From assembly GCA_051025295.1 (NCBI GenBank), contig JBMGJV010000007.1: a stretch of DNA of 64,000 nucleotides, one strand, 5' to 3'. Shown here piece by piece: positions 42,233-52,531 of this stretch (positions are counted from its first letter, which is position 1; every line of letters begins with the position of its first letter). Made by a program: the position numbers and the translations under genes. The notes beneath the pieces are model-generated. The model did no database searches, was not told the DNA's origin, and saw only the letters and a program-made list of their open reading frames with translations. Source of the DNA: KBS-83 sp051025295 (GTDB lineage Bacteria > Acidobacteriota > Terriglobia > Terriglobales > Acidobacteriaceae).

Positions 42233-44642
42233 TCACTCGCTGCGCAGCGAGTGTATGAGATCGATGCGTGACGCCTGACGCGCCGGCAAGGCAATCGCCA
42301 GCAGCGCGGGCGCGACCAGCAGGACGAGCGACGCAGCGATGACCGGCAGGCTGGCCGCACGTGCGTGGTAGAAGCGCGACTGGAGCAGAGCGCCAGTGGC
42401 GACTGCACCGATCAGCCCAAGCAGGGCGCCGAGTGCAACCCACCGCGCCTCCTGCCGCAGCAAGAGAGCGACAATTGCCTCGCGAGGCGAGCCCAGCGCG
42501 AGCCGGATGCCGATCTCCTTCTGTCGCAGAGAGACTTCGTAGGCCAGCAGACCATACGTGCCGACGATTGCGATGAGCAGCGCGGTCGCGCCGAATGCAG
42601 CCACGACCTGCATCAGGAAGCGTCGCAGGGCTGTCTCACCCTCCATCTCTTCGCTCATCGTGCGCAGGCTGTAGAGCGAGAGGTCGGCGTGTCCGGACTG
42701 GATGACGCTGCGCAATGTGTTCTTGAACATCGCGGGATCACCTTTGGTGCGAACGAGGAGCTGCATGCCGGTCTGCGGCTGGTCCGCCTCGGGCAGATAT
42801 AGGTCGGGACCGGGCGCGTCGTCGAGCGTGACACTATGCACGTTGCCCACCACGCCAACGACCGTGGCCCAGCCATCGACGTCACCCGTGCGCACGCGGT
42901 GCCCGAGCGCGCTCTCGCCCGGCCATTCGCGCGCGGCGAGCGCCTGGTTCACGATAGCGACGTGGTGCTCGCTTGTGTCCGCGTCCGTGAAGTCGCGACC
43001 GCCGAGCAGCGACTGCTGCACGGTGGCGAAGTAGCCGGGAGTGACGTGGTACGAGTCCGGGTTGAGCGTCACCGGGCGTTTCCAGTGCTCCGGGTGGACG
43101 TCGGAGCAGAAGGTGTAGCGATTGATGGCGTGGCCGAGCGGCGGATGATTCACGGCCGTCGCGCTCACGACGCCGGGCAATGCACGCAGGCGCGCGACCA
43201 TCTCGGTAAAGAAGAGGTTGGTCTGCGCGGCATCGTAGCGAGGCGTCACGCTGGTGCTGTCGATGTCGACCCCGGCCATCAGCAGATGATCCGGCGTGAA
43301 GCCGAGGCTGATGCAGCAGGATGTAGACGGTGGCGACCATCCAGCCGGCGCCCGCGACCAGGATGAAGGCGAACGCGATCTGCGCGGCGACGAGCGCGCG
43401 TCCGGCGAGGCGCAGGCTACCGGATGCCGAGGTGCGGCCTGCACCGGCGAGGTCGCGCAGCAGCTCCGGTCGTAGGGTGCGCAGCGCCGGCAGCAATGTG
43501 AGCAGCAGGGAGATCACGAGCGTGGTGCCGGCAGCAAAGGCAAGCACCGGCGCATGCAACGCAGCGTGGCCGAGGCGTGGCAACTGCAGCACCCTCTGCT
43601 GGAGCAGGAGGTGCAGTGCGGCATAGGCCAGCGCAATGCCAAGCGCGGTGCCAGCCAGCGCGAGGACAGCGCTCTCGACAAGTAGCTGCTTCAGCAGTTG
43701 TCCGATGTTCGCACCGAGGGTGGCGCGCATTGCGAACTCGTGCCGGCGGCGCACGCTGCGCGCGAGCAGCAGGTTGGCAAGGTTCGCGCAGGCGATGAGC
43801 AGGAGCAGTCCGCATGCGGTCAGTGTGGCGAGCAGGGCCGGTCGCGTTTCTGCGCCGGTCAGCTTGTCGATCCAGGGGACGATGACGGGAGCCTGCGCGA
43901 GCGGCCCGTTGTAGTCGTTGGGAAAGTCGCGGCGCAGCGTCGCGTGGGCGCGGGCGAGGTCTGCATGCGCTGCTGCTATCGACACGTGCGATTTGAGTCG
44001 GCCGAATGCCCAGTAATCCATAGAGCCGCGCTTCTCCGGGTGCTGCCACGGATCGCAGCCGGTCGGCACGAAGATGTCGGGTCGGTTGACGCCGTGACCT
44101 TCGATGGTTTCTGCGATCGGCAGCACGCCCGTGATCAGAAAGCTGCGGCGATTGATCTCGAGTGTGCGCGCGCCCAGGGTGGCGCCGCCCCCGAGCTGCT
44201 GCCAGAAGGGCCCACTCACGATGGCCTGACCAGTGCAGTCGCGCTCGTTGCCGGTCTGCGGCAGGTCCTGACCGAGCGCGAAGCTTGCGCCGAGGGTTGA
44301 GAAGAAGTTCTGTGAGACCTCGAGCACCCTGCCGCTTTCGATCCCGCGCGAAGACCGGACGGTCGGGCTCCAGCCGCGGTACGTTGCGATGGCGGCGAAG
44401 CTGTGCGCGCGATGCTGCCAGTCCTGGACGGTCGGCATCGATACGATCTCGTCGGGGCCGGAGGCAATCGCGACCAGGCGGTCCGGGTGAGGGAACGGCA
44501 GCGGCTCCAGCACGACGGCGTCGAGCACGCTGAAGATAGCAGTCGTCGAGCCAATGCCCAGCGCAAGGATCGCGATCGCCACCACGGCGAAGCTGGGGCT
44601 GTGTCGCAACTGACGCAGTGCGTAGCGCAGCGACGAAAGCAT
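42233..44642 (-). pseudogene. ADOP/MacB-type ABC permease, frameshifted
   Basis: Reads as an ADOP permease of about 803 residues in two frames. From ATG 44642: LRYALRQLRHSPSFAVVAIAILALGIGSTTAIFS (first helix), a MacB periplasmic core with VSGPFWQQLGGG and LEINRRSFLITGVLP, then the FtsX helices LLLLIACANLANLLLARS. The frame breaks after WMVATVYILLH at about 43310-43320 and resumes in another frame as SLGFTPDHLLMAGVDID. It continues through a second core to IVGTYGLLAYEVSLRQKEIGIRLALGSPREAI and the ASRIDLIHSLRSE end. One net +1 change (extra base or 2-bp loss) explains it. No ATPase or PadR gene is adjacent. A sequencing error could also produce this. Confidence 0.8.
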
Positions 44643-44692
44643 CGTGAGCGTCCTCCGGCTGAAACTCTGTTCCCGAGAAGGACATGCAATTC

Positions 44693-44720
44693 AGCAGCCG
44701 CTCCTGCACTGGCGGGAGCG
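44693..44720 (-). terminator. Possible terminator hairpin after thrC
   Basis: GCCGCTCC and GGAGCGGC form an 8-bp GC stem with a loop of about 10 nt, between thrC (stop at 44825) and the frameshifted permease gene on the same strand. There is no clear T-run, so the call is tentative. The rest of this 180-bp gap holds nothing recognisable. Confidence 0.35.
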
Positions 44721-44824
44721 GCCGCTAAGTCGTGCATGTTCAGTGCGCACTTTCCATCGCGTCCGGAATGCGAGCAGCCGCAGTGTCCGGTCGCGCGGTG
44801 CACTGTTCACGGCCGGACAACCGG

Positions 44825-46009
<1,185 letters not shown>

Positions 46010-46054
46010 GCCTGTTCAGACTAACGCGCGCGGCTCAGGTTAGGATGTGGCTCG

Positions 46055-47431
46055 ATGGCGACAGGCGCGAGACGAGCGATGGGCGCAACCGGGGCGGTGC
46101 TGTATGGCGCGGGTGCGGCGCTGAGCCTGCGCTTCGCCGTGTCCGGACTGGTGTTGCGGTTGCTGGGCTTCGTGCTGCTTGCGGCGTGGAGCGGGCGGTC
46201 GCTGACGCGCTGGATCTTTGTTGCGATGCTCGCCGGGATTGAACTCGGCGTGGATGCGCCGCATGCAGCGGTCGCCTCGCGTGTGTTCAGCGACATCTTC
46301 CTTCGCCTGATTCGCATGATCGTCGCGCCGCTGATCCTGGGCACGCTGGTGACGGGCATCGCGGGGCACGGAAGCCTGCGCCAAGTGGGGCGGATTGGCG
46401 TGAAGGCGCTGGTGTACTTCGAGGTCGTCACAACGTTGGCGCTCCTGATCGGCGTGGTGTCGATCAACGTGACGCATGCCGGCGTGGGGATCGCCTTCGC
46501 GCCTCAAGCGGCGGCCGTGCAGGCGCAGCCAACGCCTGCCAATGCGGCGGGTCACGGATGGCAGGGCTTCCTGCTAAACATATTTCCGGAGAACCTGGCG
46601 AAGTCGATCGCTGACGACCAGATCCTGCAGGTGGCGGTGTTCGCGGTGCTTTTGGGCGTGGCGCTGACCATGCTCTCGGAGGAGCGGCGTCGTCCACTGC
46701 TGGCCCTCGCTGAGTCGGTGACGCATGCGATGTTTGCCATCACCAACGTCGTGATGTATGTCGCGCCACTGGGCGTGGCGGCGGCGCTGGCGTACACGGT
46801 GGGGCTGCATGGATTGCGCGTGCTGCTGCCGCTGGGCAGCCTGCTGAGCACGCTCTATGGTGCGTTGGCGGGGTTTCTGCTGCTGGTGCTGCTGCCGGCG
46901 GCCCTGCTGTTTCGCGTGCCAGTGCGCGGCTTCATCGCGGCGGTAGCGGAGCCGGCGACGATCGGCTTCGCGACCAGTACGTCGGAAGCGGCGCTGCCAC
47001 GCGCGATGGAGGAGATGGAGCAGTTCGGCGTGCCGCGGCGCATCGTGTCGTTCGTCATTCCGGCGGGCTACAGCTTCAATCTGGCGGGGTCGTCTGTCTA
47101 TCTCGCGCTGGCGTCGATCTTCGTCGCGCAGGCGGCAGGGCAGCGGCTGAGCTGGGGCGCGCAACTGGCCATGGTCTTCACCCTGATGCTGACGAGCAAA
47201 GGCGTGGCGGGCGTGCCGCGCGCGACGCTGGTCGTGCTGCTGGCCACCGCGTCCACCTTTCACCTGCCGCAGGAGCCCATCTTTCTCATCCTCGGCGTCG
47301 ATGCCTTTGCGGATATGGGACGGACGGCGATCAATGTGATCGGCAACTGCCTGGCATCGGCGATCGTGGCGCGCAGCGAGGGTGAGTTCGGCGCGGCGGC
47401 TGCGCTCGCGGAGCCGATCTTGACGGAATAG
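46055..47431 (+). CDS. Dicarboxylate/amino acid:cation symporter (DctA/GltP family)
   Basis: A 458-residue inner-membrane carrier of the DAACS family for C4-dicarboxylates or acidic amino acids. It has about eight helices plus two re-entrant hairpins. Family landmarks are FSDIFLRLIRMIVAPLILGTLVTGIAG, NIFPENLAKSIADDQILQV, the serine-rich hairpin GFATSTSEAALPRAMEEMEQFGVPRRIVSFVIPAGYSFNLAGSSVYLALASIFVAQA and DAFADMGRTAINVIGNCLAS. The MEEMEQFGVP stretch and the NxxG-x-D tail fit dicarboxylate/glutamate carriers. The N-terminal ~40 residues are longer than usual, so the true start may lie further in. Confidence 0.92.
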   Translation: MATGARRAMGATGAVLYGAGAALSLRFAVSGLVLRLLGFVLLAAWSGRSLTRWIFVAMLAGIELGVDAPHAAVASRVFSDIFLRLIRMIVAPLILGTLVTGIAGHGSLRQVGRIGVKALVYFEVVTTLALLIGVVSINVTHAGVGIAFAPQAAAVQAQPTPANAAGHGWQGFLLNIFPENLAKSIADDQILQVAVFAVLLGVALTMLSEERRRPLLALAESVTHAMFAITNVVMYVAPLGVAAALAYTVGLHGLRVLLPLGSLLSTLYGALAGFLLLVLLPAALLFRVPVRGFIAAVAEPATIGFATSTSEAALPRAMEEMEQFGVPRRIVSFVIPAGYSFNLAGSSVYLALASIFVAQAAGQRLSWGAQLAMVFTLMLTSKGVAGVPRATLVVLLATASTFHLPQEPIFLILGVDAFADMGRTAINVIGNCLASAIVARSEGEFGAAAALAEPILTE

Positions 47432-47493
47432 CCGCCCTGCGATGAGAGTGGCGGAACGAATCAACACAACAGAAAGACGTAAGGAGTGTGCCG

Positions 47494-48951
47494 ATGCCCC
47501 GCATCGCCCGATGGATTTCTCTTGCTCCGCTGGCTGCCGCAACACTGCTGCTTGCGCAAGCGCCGAAGGATTCGCTGAAGCCGTTCGTCAAGGAAGACGC
47601 GCCGGTCCTGGTGCTGAACCATGTGCGGGTGATCGACGGCACGGGTGCAGAGCCGCGGGAGGATCAGCGCATTGACATCGAGCATGGCCGCGTCACGCGC
47701 GTGCAGAGCGCGAAGCTGCGCAATGCGTATCCGCCGGATGCGAAGATCCTCGATCTGACCGGACGCACGGTGATCCCTGGCCTGGTCGGCATGCACGAGC
47801 ACCTGTTCTATCCCACACCGGAATCTGGCCCCGGTGACCAGAACATGTACGGCGAGATGGCCGACTCGGCGCCGCGGCTGTATCTCGCGGGCGGTGTGAC
47901 GACGGCGCGCACGACAGGTTCGGTCGAGCCGTACACCGATCTTGCGCTGAAGGCCGCGATCGATGCCGGGCAGACACCGGGGCCGAAGCTGCTGATCACG
48001 GGGCCCTATCTCGAGGGCACGCCGTCGCTGGGCCCGCAATTGCATTCGCTAAACGGGCCTGAGGATGCTGCACGCACCGTGGACTACTGGGCGGCCGAGG
48101 GCGTGACGAACTACAAGGCGTACATGCACATCACTCCCGAGGAGTTGAAGGCGGCGATCGATCGCGCACATGCCAAGGGACTGAAGATCACCGGTCATCT
48201 CTGCTCGATCGGCTTCACCAAGGCGGCGGAGCTTGGCATCGACGATCTGGAGCACGGGCTGGTGGTGGACACAGAGTTTGCGCCGGGCAAGCAGGAGGGC
48301 GTGTGCCCGGGGCAGAACGGGCCGATGAAGGCGATGGCGCAGAGCCTAAACGTGGATGGGCCGGAGGTGCAGGCCATGATTCGCACGCTGGTCGAGCATC
48401 ATGTCGCAGTCACGTCGACGCTGGCGATCTTTGAGAGCTTCGTGCCGAACCGGCCCCCACTTGCCAAGCAGGAGTCGGTACGCAAAGCGCTGAACGTCGC
48501 CGCCTGGGCAGACTTTGCGACCACGCGTGCAGCGATTGCGGAGCGCGGCGATGCATCGAACTGGCCTACGCTGCTGAAGAAGGAGATGCAGTTCGAGCGC
48601 GCATTTGTGAAGGCGGGTGGACTGCTGCTCGCGGGCTGTGACCCGACCGGGTACGGAGGCATCCTGCCAGGCTTCGGCGATCAGCGCGGGATGGAACTGC
48701 TGGTCGAGGCGGGCTTCTCGCCCGTGGAGGCGATTCATATCGCGACGCAGAATGGCGCGACCTATCTCGGTCAGCAGGACGCGATCGGTGCTGTTGTGGC
48801 GGACCATGCAGCCGACCTGGTGGTGATCAACGGCAATCCCGCAGCTAAGGTCGATGATATCGAGGCGGTGGAGACGGTATTCAAAGACGGGATCGGCTAC
48901 GACCCGGAGAAGCTGCGCGCCTCGGTCGCGGGGAAGATGGGAATCCGCTAG
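47494..48951 (+). CDS. Exported amidohydrolase (imidazolonepropionase/prolidase-like)
   Basis: A 485-residue metal-dependent hydrolase of the amidohydrolase superfamily with a signal peptide (MPRIARWISLAPLAAATLLLAQA). AAGGAG seven bases upstream favours ATG 47494 over the in-frame GTG at 47488. The metal ligands are visible: HxH in IPGLVGMHEHLF, the probable carbamylated lysine in NYKAYM, histidines in GLKITGHLCS and DDLEHGL, and the late aspartate in LAGCDPTGYGG. N- and C-terminal beta-sandwich strands (LNHVRVIDGTGAEP, ADLVVINGNPAAKVDD) frame the barrel. Similar exported enzymes hydrolyse cyclic amides or X-Pro dipeptides; the substrate is not predictable. Confidence 0.9.
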   Translation: MPRIARWISLAPLAAATLLLAQAPKDSLKPFVKEDAPVLVLNHVRVIDGTGAEPREDQRIDIEHGRVTRVQSAKLRNAYPPDAKILDLTGRTVIPGLVGMHEHLFYPTPESGPGDQNMYGEMADSAPRLYLAGGVTTARTTGSVEPYTDLALKAAIDAGQTPGPKLLITGPYLEGTPSLGPQLHSLNGPEDAARTVDYWAAEGVTNYKAYMHITPEELKAAIDRAHAKGLKITGHLCSIGFTKAAELGIDDLEHGLVVDTEFAPGKQEGVCPGQNGPMKAMAQSLNVDGPEVQAMIRTLVEHHVAVTSTLAIFESFVPNRPPLAKQESVRKALNVAAWADFATTRAAIAERGDASNWPTLLKKEMQFERAFVKAGGLLLAGCDPTGYGGILPGFGDQRGMELLVEAGFSPVEAIHIATQNGATYLGQQDAIGAVVADHAADLVVINGNPAAKVDDIEAVETVFKDGIGYDPEKLRASVAGKMGIR

Positions 48952-48986
48952 ACGCTACTCTCTGGATAGTTAGTTCCTGATTTTGC

Positions 48987-49017
48987 TTGCTCCCGTGTGC
49001 GGCGTTGCCCCTATACT
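48987..49017 (+). promoter_or_regulatory. Possible promoter of the methyltransferase gene
   Basis: TATACT at 49012-49017 with TTGCTC at 48987-48992, spacing 19 bp (longer than optimal). It would leave a leader of about 125 nt, which contains short GC-rich dyads, before the methyltransferase start at 49151. Tentative. Confidence 0.35.
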
Positions 49018-49150
49018 GGCGCGCCGGCACTATCTTCTGCCGGGCAACATCGGGCCCGGGAGCGCGACCGTGCCATTCGTAAATGGGCCACCTGTCCAGG
49101 CCCCTCCGGACACCGCGGACGTTCCCTCAATCCTCTGAGGAGAACTGATC

Positions 49151-50245
49151 ATGGCTACTGCAGCGCCTGAGACTCCACCCCAATCCCGCACCCTCGATCC
49201 CGATAAATTGAACGCGTTCCTTGGCCGCGCCGTTGGAGATATGGGCGCTGCCATGCATATGGGCGTGGTGCTGGTCGGCGACAAACTGGGCCTTTACCGC
49301 GCGATGCGCGATGGCGTCCCTATGAGCTCAGAGGAGTTAAGCCGGCGTACAGGGGTGCGTGAGCGCTACGTCCGCGAGTGGCTGAACGCAAATGCCGCCA
49401 GCCATTACGTGGATTATGATTCCGCTACTGACACGTATTCGTTGTCTCCGGAGCAGGCCTTTGCACTGGCGCAGGATGACACCGCGCTTGATCTGCCGGG
49501 TTTCAGTTACATGCTTGCGGCGTGCATGCGCGACGTAGACAAGCTGACGGAGGCCTATCGTGAAGGTCGCGGCTTCGGCTGGCACGAGCATGACAAGGAC
49601 CTGTTCGTGGGCTGTGAGCGCTTCTTCCGCCCGACTTATCTCACGCACCTCGTCTCCGAGTGGATTCCCGCGCTGACTGGCGTTGAGGCCAAGCTGAAAG
49701 CTGGCGGCAAGGTGGCGGATGTTGGCTGCGGGCACGGTGCGTCGACGCTGCTGATGGCGAAGGCCTTCCCGGAGTCGAGCTTCGTCGGCTTTGATTACCA
49801 CGATGGATCCGTCGCCCATGCGCGTGAGGAGGCGAAGGCTCGCGGGCTCGCCTCGCGAGCGACGTTCAGCGTGTCCTCTGCGGCCCAGATTCCGGGCACA
49901 GGGTATGACCTCATCACCTGCTTCGACTGCCTGCACGACATGGGTGATCCGGTCGGAGCGGCCCGGCATATGCGCGAGATGCTGAGCCCCGATGGCGTGT
50001 GGATGATCGTGGAACCGCGTGCGGAGGACGACACGGCGGCGAACCACAATCCGGTCGGGCGCATCTACTACTCGGCATCGATGCTGCTGTGTGTGCCTGC
50101 GTCGTTGTCGCAGGATGTTGCGCTGGGGCTGGGCGCCCAGGCCGGGGAGAAACGACTGCGCGCGGTGCTTGCCGAGGCTGGGTTTACGCGCGTTCGGCGC
50201 GTGGCAGAGACGCCCTTCAACATGGTGCTCGAAGCGCGTATCTGA
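49151..50245 (+). CDS. SAM-dependent methyltransferase with winged-helix N-domain
   Basis: A 364-residue soluble methyltransferase. The N-terminal ~100 residues form a winged-helix, dimerisation-type domain (SSEELSRRTGVRERYVREWLNANAASHYV), as in O-methyltransferases and rRNA-maturation-like enzymes. The C-terminal class I domain has motif I VADVGCGHGASTLLMAKAFP, FVGFDYHDGSVAHAREEA, and TCFDCLHDMGDPVGAARHMREML. GAGGAG precedes ATG 49151. Proteins of this layout act on small molecules; the acceptor is unknown. It converges with the outer-membrane-type gene (11 bp between stops). Confidence 0.88.
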   Translation: MATAAPETPPQSRTLDPDKLNAFLGRAVGDMGAAMHMGVVLVGDKLGLYRAMRDGVPMSSEELSRRTGVRERYVREWLNANAASHYVDYDSATDTYSLSPEQAFALAQDDTALDLPGFSYMLAACMRDVDKLTEAYREGRGFGWHEHDKDLFVGCERFFRPTYLTHLVSEWIPALTGVEAKLKAGGKVADVGCGHGASTLLMAKAFPESSFVGFDYHDGSVAHAREEAKARGLASRATFSVSSAAQIPGTGYDLITCFDCLHDMGDPVGAARHMREMLSPDGVWMIVEPRAEDDTAANHNPVGRIYYSASMLLCVPASLSQDVALGLGAQAGEKRLRAVLAEAGFTRVRRVAETPFNMVLEARI

Positions 50246-50256
50246 GCCGATTGCAT

Positions 50257-51303
50257 TTAGAAGACGCGGCTGTAGCTGAGGATCACGGTGTAATCAGCGA
50301 AGGCCGCGTCACCATGTGTGTGGCTCGCGAGGTCGGTGACAGAGGCGCGCCGGTTGCGCTCCAGCGCGTACGGGCCGTTGAGCGAGAACATGTCACGGCC
50401 GTGCTCATACATCAATCCTGGATCGATCGAGATGATGTAACCCGGGCGCCGGAAACCATCGCTCTTGCCGAAGGCGTCGCGCACCGGGATGCCTTCCATG
50501 CGGCCACCCAAGCTCGCCAGCAGTCCGCGAACCTTTGGAACCCGATGGCCGAACCCACCGCGGAACAGGTACTGGTCGGGCACCGACATCACCTGCTCGC
50601 CCCGCTTGCTGCGGAATGTGGCGACGCCATTCGTATCGCGCGGGTTGAAGAGCCAAAAGCCCTGGAAGTAAGCGGTGGTGTTGAAGAGCGTCTGCTTGTA
50701 GGCCTGAGTCGAGAGTGTGAAGCCCCAGGATCCATCGCCCGGCTGCATCGACTGATCGCCGACGGCCTCGACCGACTTGCCATTGGCGAGCGTGCCGGTG
50801 TACTTGCCGTCGTTGATGCCTGTGGGTATCTTGAGCGCGGCGCCGAGGGCAATGTTGCCGCCATTTTCCGCGGGCGGACGGATCACCCATCCCTGCACAC
50901 CGACCAGCATGTCGCCGATGCCGCCGATGTCGTAGATCGCCTTCGGCGGATACTTCTGATCGCGCGTGCCGGCGATGAACGGCACGTTCGCGTTCACGCT
51001 CCAGCGCGGGGATAACTCATAACTCAGGCCGACGTTGTAGAGATTCTGATGATTCTCAATTTCGGTGCCGAGGGCTTCGCGTTGCTTCTGCTCGACCGTG
51101 CCGATGAAGTGGCGATGGGAGCTGAAGGAGCGCCAGTCGACCTCGAGCGTGAGCGGGTGACGGAAGAACCCCTTCACTGGCGCGCCGCCACTGCACAGGC
51201 CGCCGAGCATGGGCTGGTTGGTGTGGACAGCGAGGCAGCCCTGGCCGAAGGCGGGGACGGCAGCAGCGAGAAGCGTAGCGAGGAGTGCGATTGTTTTCTT
51301 CAT
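50257..51303 (-). CDS. Putative outer-membrane beta-barrel protein
   Basis: A 348-residue exported protein, starting at ATG 51303 with a signal peptide (MKKTIALLATLLAAAVPAFGQ). Many short amphipathic strands (LTLEVDWRSFSSHRHFIG, NLYNVGLSYELSPRWSVNANVPFIAG, GNIALGAALKIPTG, YKQTLFNTTAYFQGFWLFN) and a C-terminal VILSYSRVF ending in phenylalanine, the usual signal for outer-membrane barrel assembly. The sequence resembles channel proteins of the MetA-pathway/FadL-like type in outline only; I would not assign a substrate. Divergent from the TlpA-like gene, with only 62 bp between starts. Confidence 0.75.
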   Translation of the reverse strand: MKKTIALLATLLAAAVPAFGQGCLAVHTNQPMLGGLCSGGAPVKGFFRHPLTLEVDWRSFSSHRHFIGTVEQKQREALGTEIENHQNLYNVGLSYELSPRWSVNANVPFIAGTRDQKYPPKAIYDIGGIGDMLVGVQGWVIRPPAENGGNIALGAALKIPTGINDGKYTGTLANGKSVEAVGDQSMQPGDGSWGFTLSTQAYKQTLFNTTAYFQGFWLFNPRDTNGVATFRSKRGEQVMSVPDQYLFRGGFGHRVPKVRGLLASLGGRMEGIPVRDAFGKSDGFRRPGYIISIDPGLMYEHGRDMFSLNGPYALERNRRASVTDLASHTHGDAAFADYTVILSYSRVF

Positions 51304-51365
51304 GGCGGAACGTGTGCCATGATGCATTCGCGCCGAGCTATCTCACTATCGGCCAAAGGTTGGAA

Positions 51366-51911
51366 ATGCAAGCCCAACGAGCGGCTGGTCTACTCGCTGC
51401 GATCTTCTTCCTGCAGCCCTTGCTTCACGCCGGGTCGCGATCGTCCGCGGCCGCCGAGAGCAAGACGCAGTTACAGGCGCTCGACGGAACGCCACATTCG
51501 ATTGCCGAGCTGCGAGGGCATCCAGCGGTCGTGAACTTCTGGGCGACGTGGTGCGGGCCTTGCAAAGAAGAGATGCCGCTGCTGCAGAAGCTGGCTGATG
51601 CGTATGCAGCGCAGGGCGTGTCGTTCGTCGCTGTGTCCATCGATGAGCCAGCGGCGCGCTCGAAGATACCCGCGGTGATCGAACGTCGCGGATTGAAGAT
51701 CCCGGTGTGGACTGGCGCGTCGTACAAGTCGCTGCACGAGTTGCAACTGGGCGACGTGGTGCCGGCCACAGTGGTGCTCGACGACAAGGGCGAGGTGATT
51801 GGCCGCATTGAGGGCGAGGCACGCGAACGCGATCTGCGGTCGCGCCTGGACTGGCTGCTGGGCGGCCGGCAAGGGAAAGCACCCAAGCCCGTTCAGCACA
51901 ACGAGTGGTAG
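51366..51911 (+). CDS. TlpA-like thioredoxin-fold protein
   Basis: A 181-residue exported thiol-disulfide oxidoreductase. An N-terminal hydrophobic signal or anchor (AAGLLAAIFFLQPLLHAGS) is followed by a TlpA/ResA-type fold: TQLQALDGTPHSIAELRGHPAVVNFWATWCGPCKEEMPLLQKLA with redox Cys63 and Cys66, VSFVAVSIDE, and the cis-proline region in LGDVVPATVVLDDKGEVIGRIEG. Such proteins reduce apo-cytochrome c or other exported thiols. ATG 51366 gives a proper signal; the frame is open from 51285 without similarity. No cytochrome maturation genes are nearby. Confidence 0.9.
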   Translation: MQAQRAAGLLAAIFFLQPLLHAGSRSSAAAESKTQLQALDGTPHSIAELRGHPAVVNFWATWCGPCKEEMPLLQKLADAYAAQGVSFVAVSIDEPAARSKIPAVIERRGLKIPVWTGASYKSLHELQLGDVVPATVVLDDKGEVIGRIEGEARERDLRSRLDWLLGGRQGKAPKPVQHNEW

Positions 51912-51941
51912 ACGAGGCCGACTCGATTGTCACTCGTCCCG

Positions 51942-52475
51942 CTAACTCGCGCTAGCGAGGCGCAGGTCTGCGTACTTGCGATTCAGTTCGAGACAGAGCG
52001 CCTCCACGACTAACTCGTGATCCTCGCGCTGGGGCAGACCGGAGACGGTCACGCTGCCGATAACACCGGTGCCTGCCAGCGTGATGGGAAACGCGCCGCC
52101 GTGGCTGGCGTAGTCCGTCGTCGGCAGTCCGTACTTGTCTTCGAGCGTGGTCCTGCGCGACTTGAGGTGCAGGCCGACTTGGTAGCTGCTGCGATGCAGG
52201 CGCGCGACCACGTTAGCCTTGCGACGCGCCCACTCGGAGTTGTCGGGACTAGTGCCGGTCATCGCCGCGTAGAACAGCGGCGCACCTGCCTGATTGCCGA
52301 GGTGCGGCGTGAAGCGGCGGATATCGATCACGATGGAGAGCATCCGCTCCGCGGCCAGCGAGCGCAGCGTGGAGCCGACCTCCCAGGCATCCTCTTCGCT
52401 GAATGCATTCCACTGCAGCTCACGCTCCTGGCGCGCGATCTGTGCCAGGTCCTCGTCGAGCGAAGGTTCGGCCAT
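51942..52475 (-). CDS. UPF0303/heme-degrading-domain-like protein
   Basis: A 177-residue cytosolic protein of the UPF0303 (YBR137w-like) family, structurally related to GlcG/HbpS. It shows EEDAWEVGSTLRSLAAERMLSIVIDIRR, LFYAAMTGTSPDNSEWARRKANVVARLHRSSYQVGL and DYASHGGAFPITLAGTGVIGSVTVSGLPQREDHELVVEAL. Function is not established; some relatives bind heme or assist protein targeting. It lies 56 bp downstream of nupC on the same strand and may be the last gene of the nucleoside salvage operon. A longer open frame reaches 52871 but is the shadow of nupC. Confidence 0.88.
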   Translation of the reverse strand: MAEPSLDEDLAQIARQERELQWNAFSEEDAWEVGSTLRSLAAERMLSIVIDIRRFTPHLGNQAGAPLFYAAMTGTSPDNSEWARRKANVVARLHRSSYQVGLHLKSRRTTLEDKYGLPTTDYASHGGAFPITLAGTGVIGSVTVSGLPQREDHELVVEALCLELNRKYADLRLASAS

Positions 52476-52531
52476 GATGCTCCCTCCGTTGTGCCCGGAC
52501 AGGCTACCGCAACCGAGGTGCCGCGTGCGGG

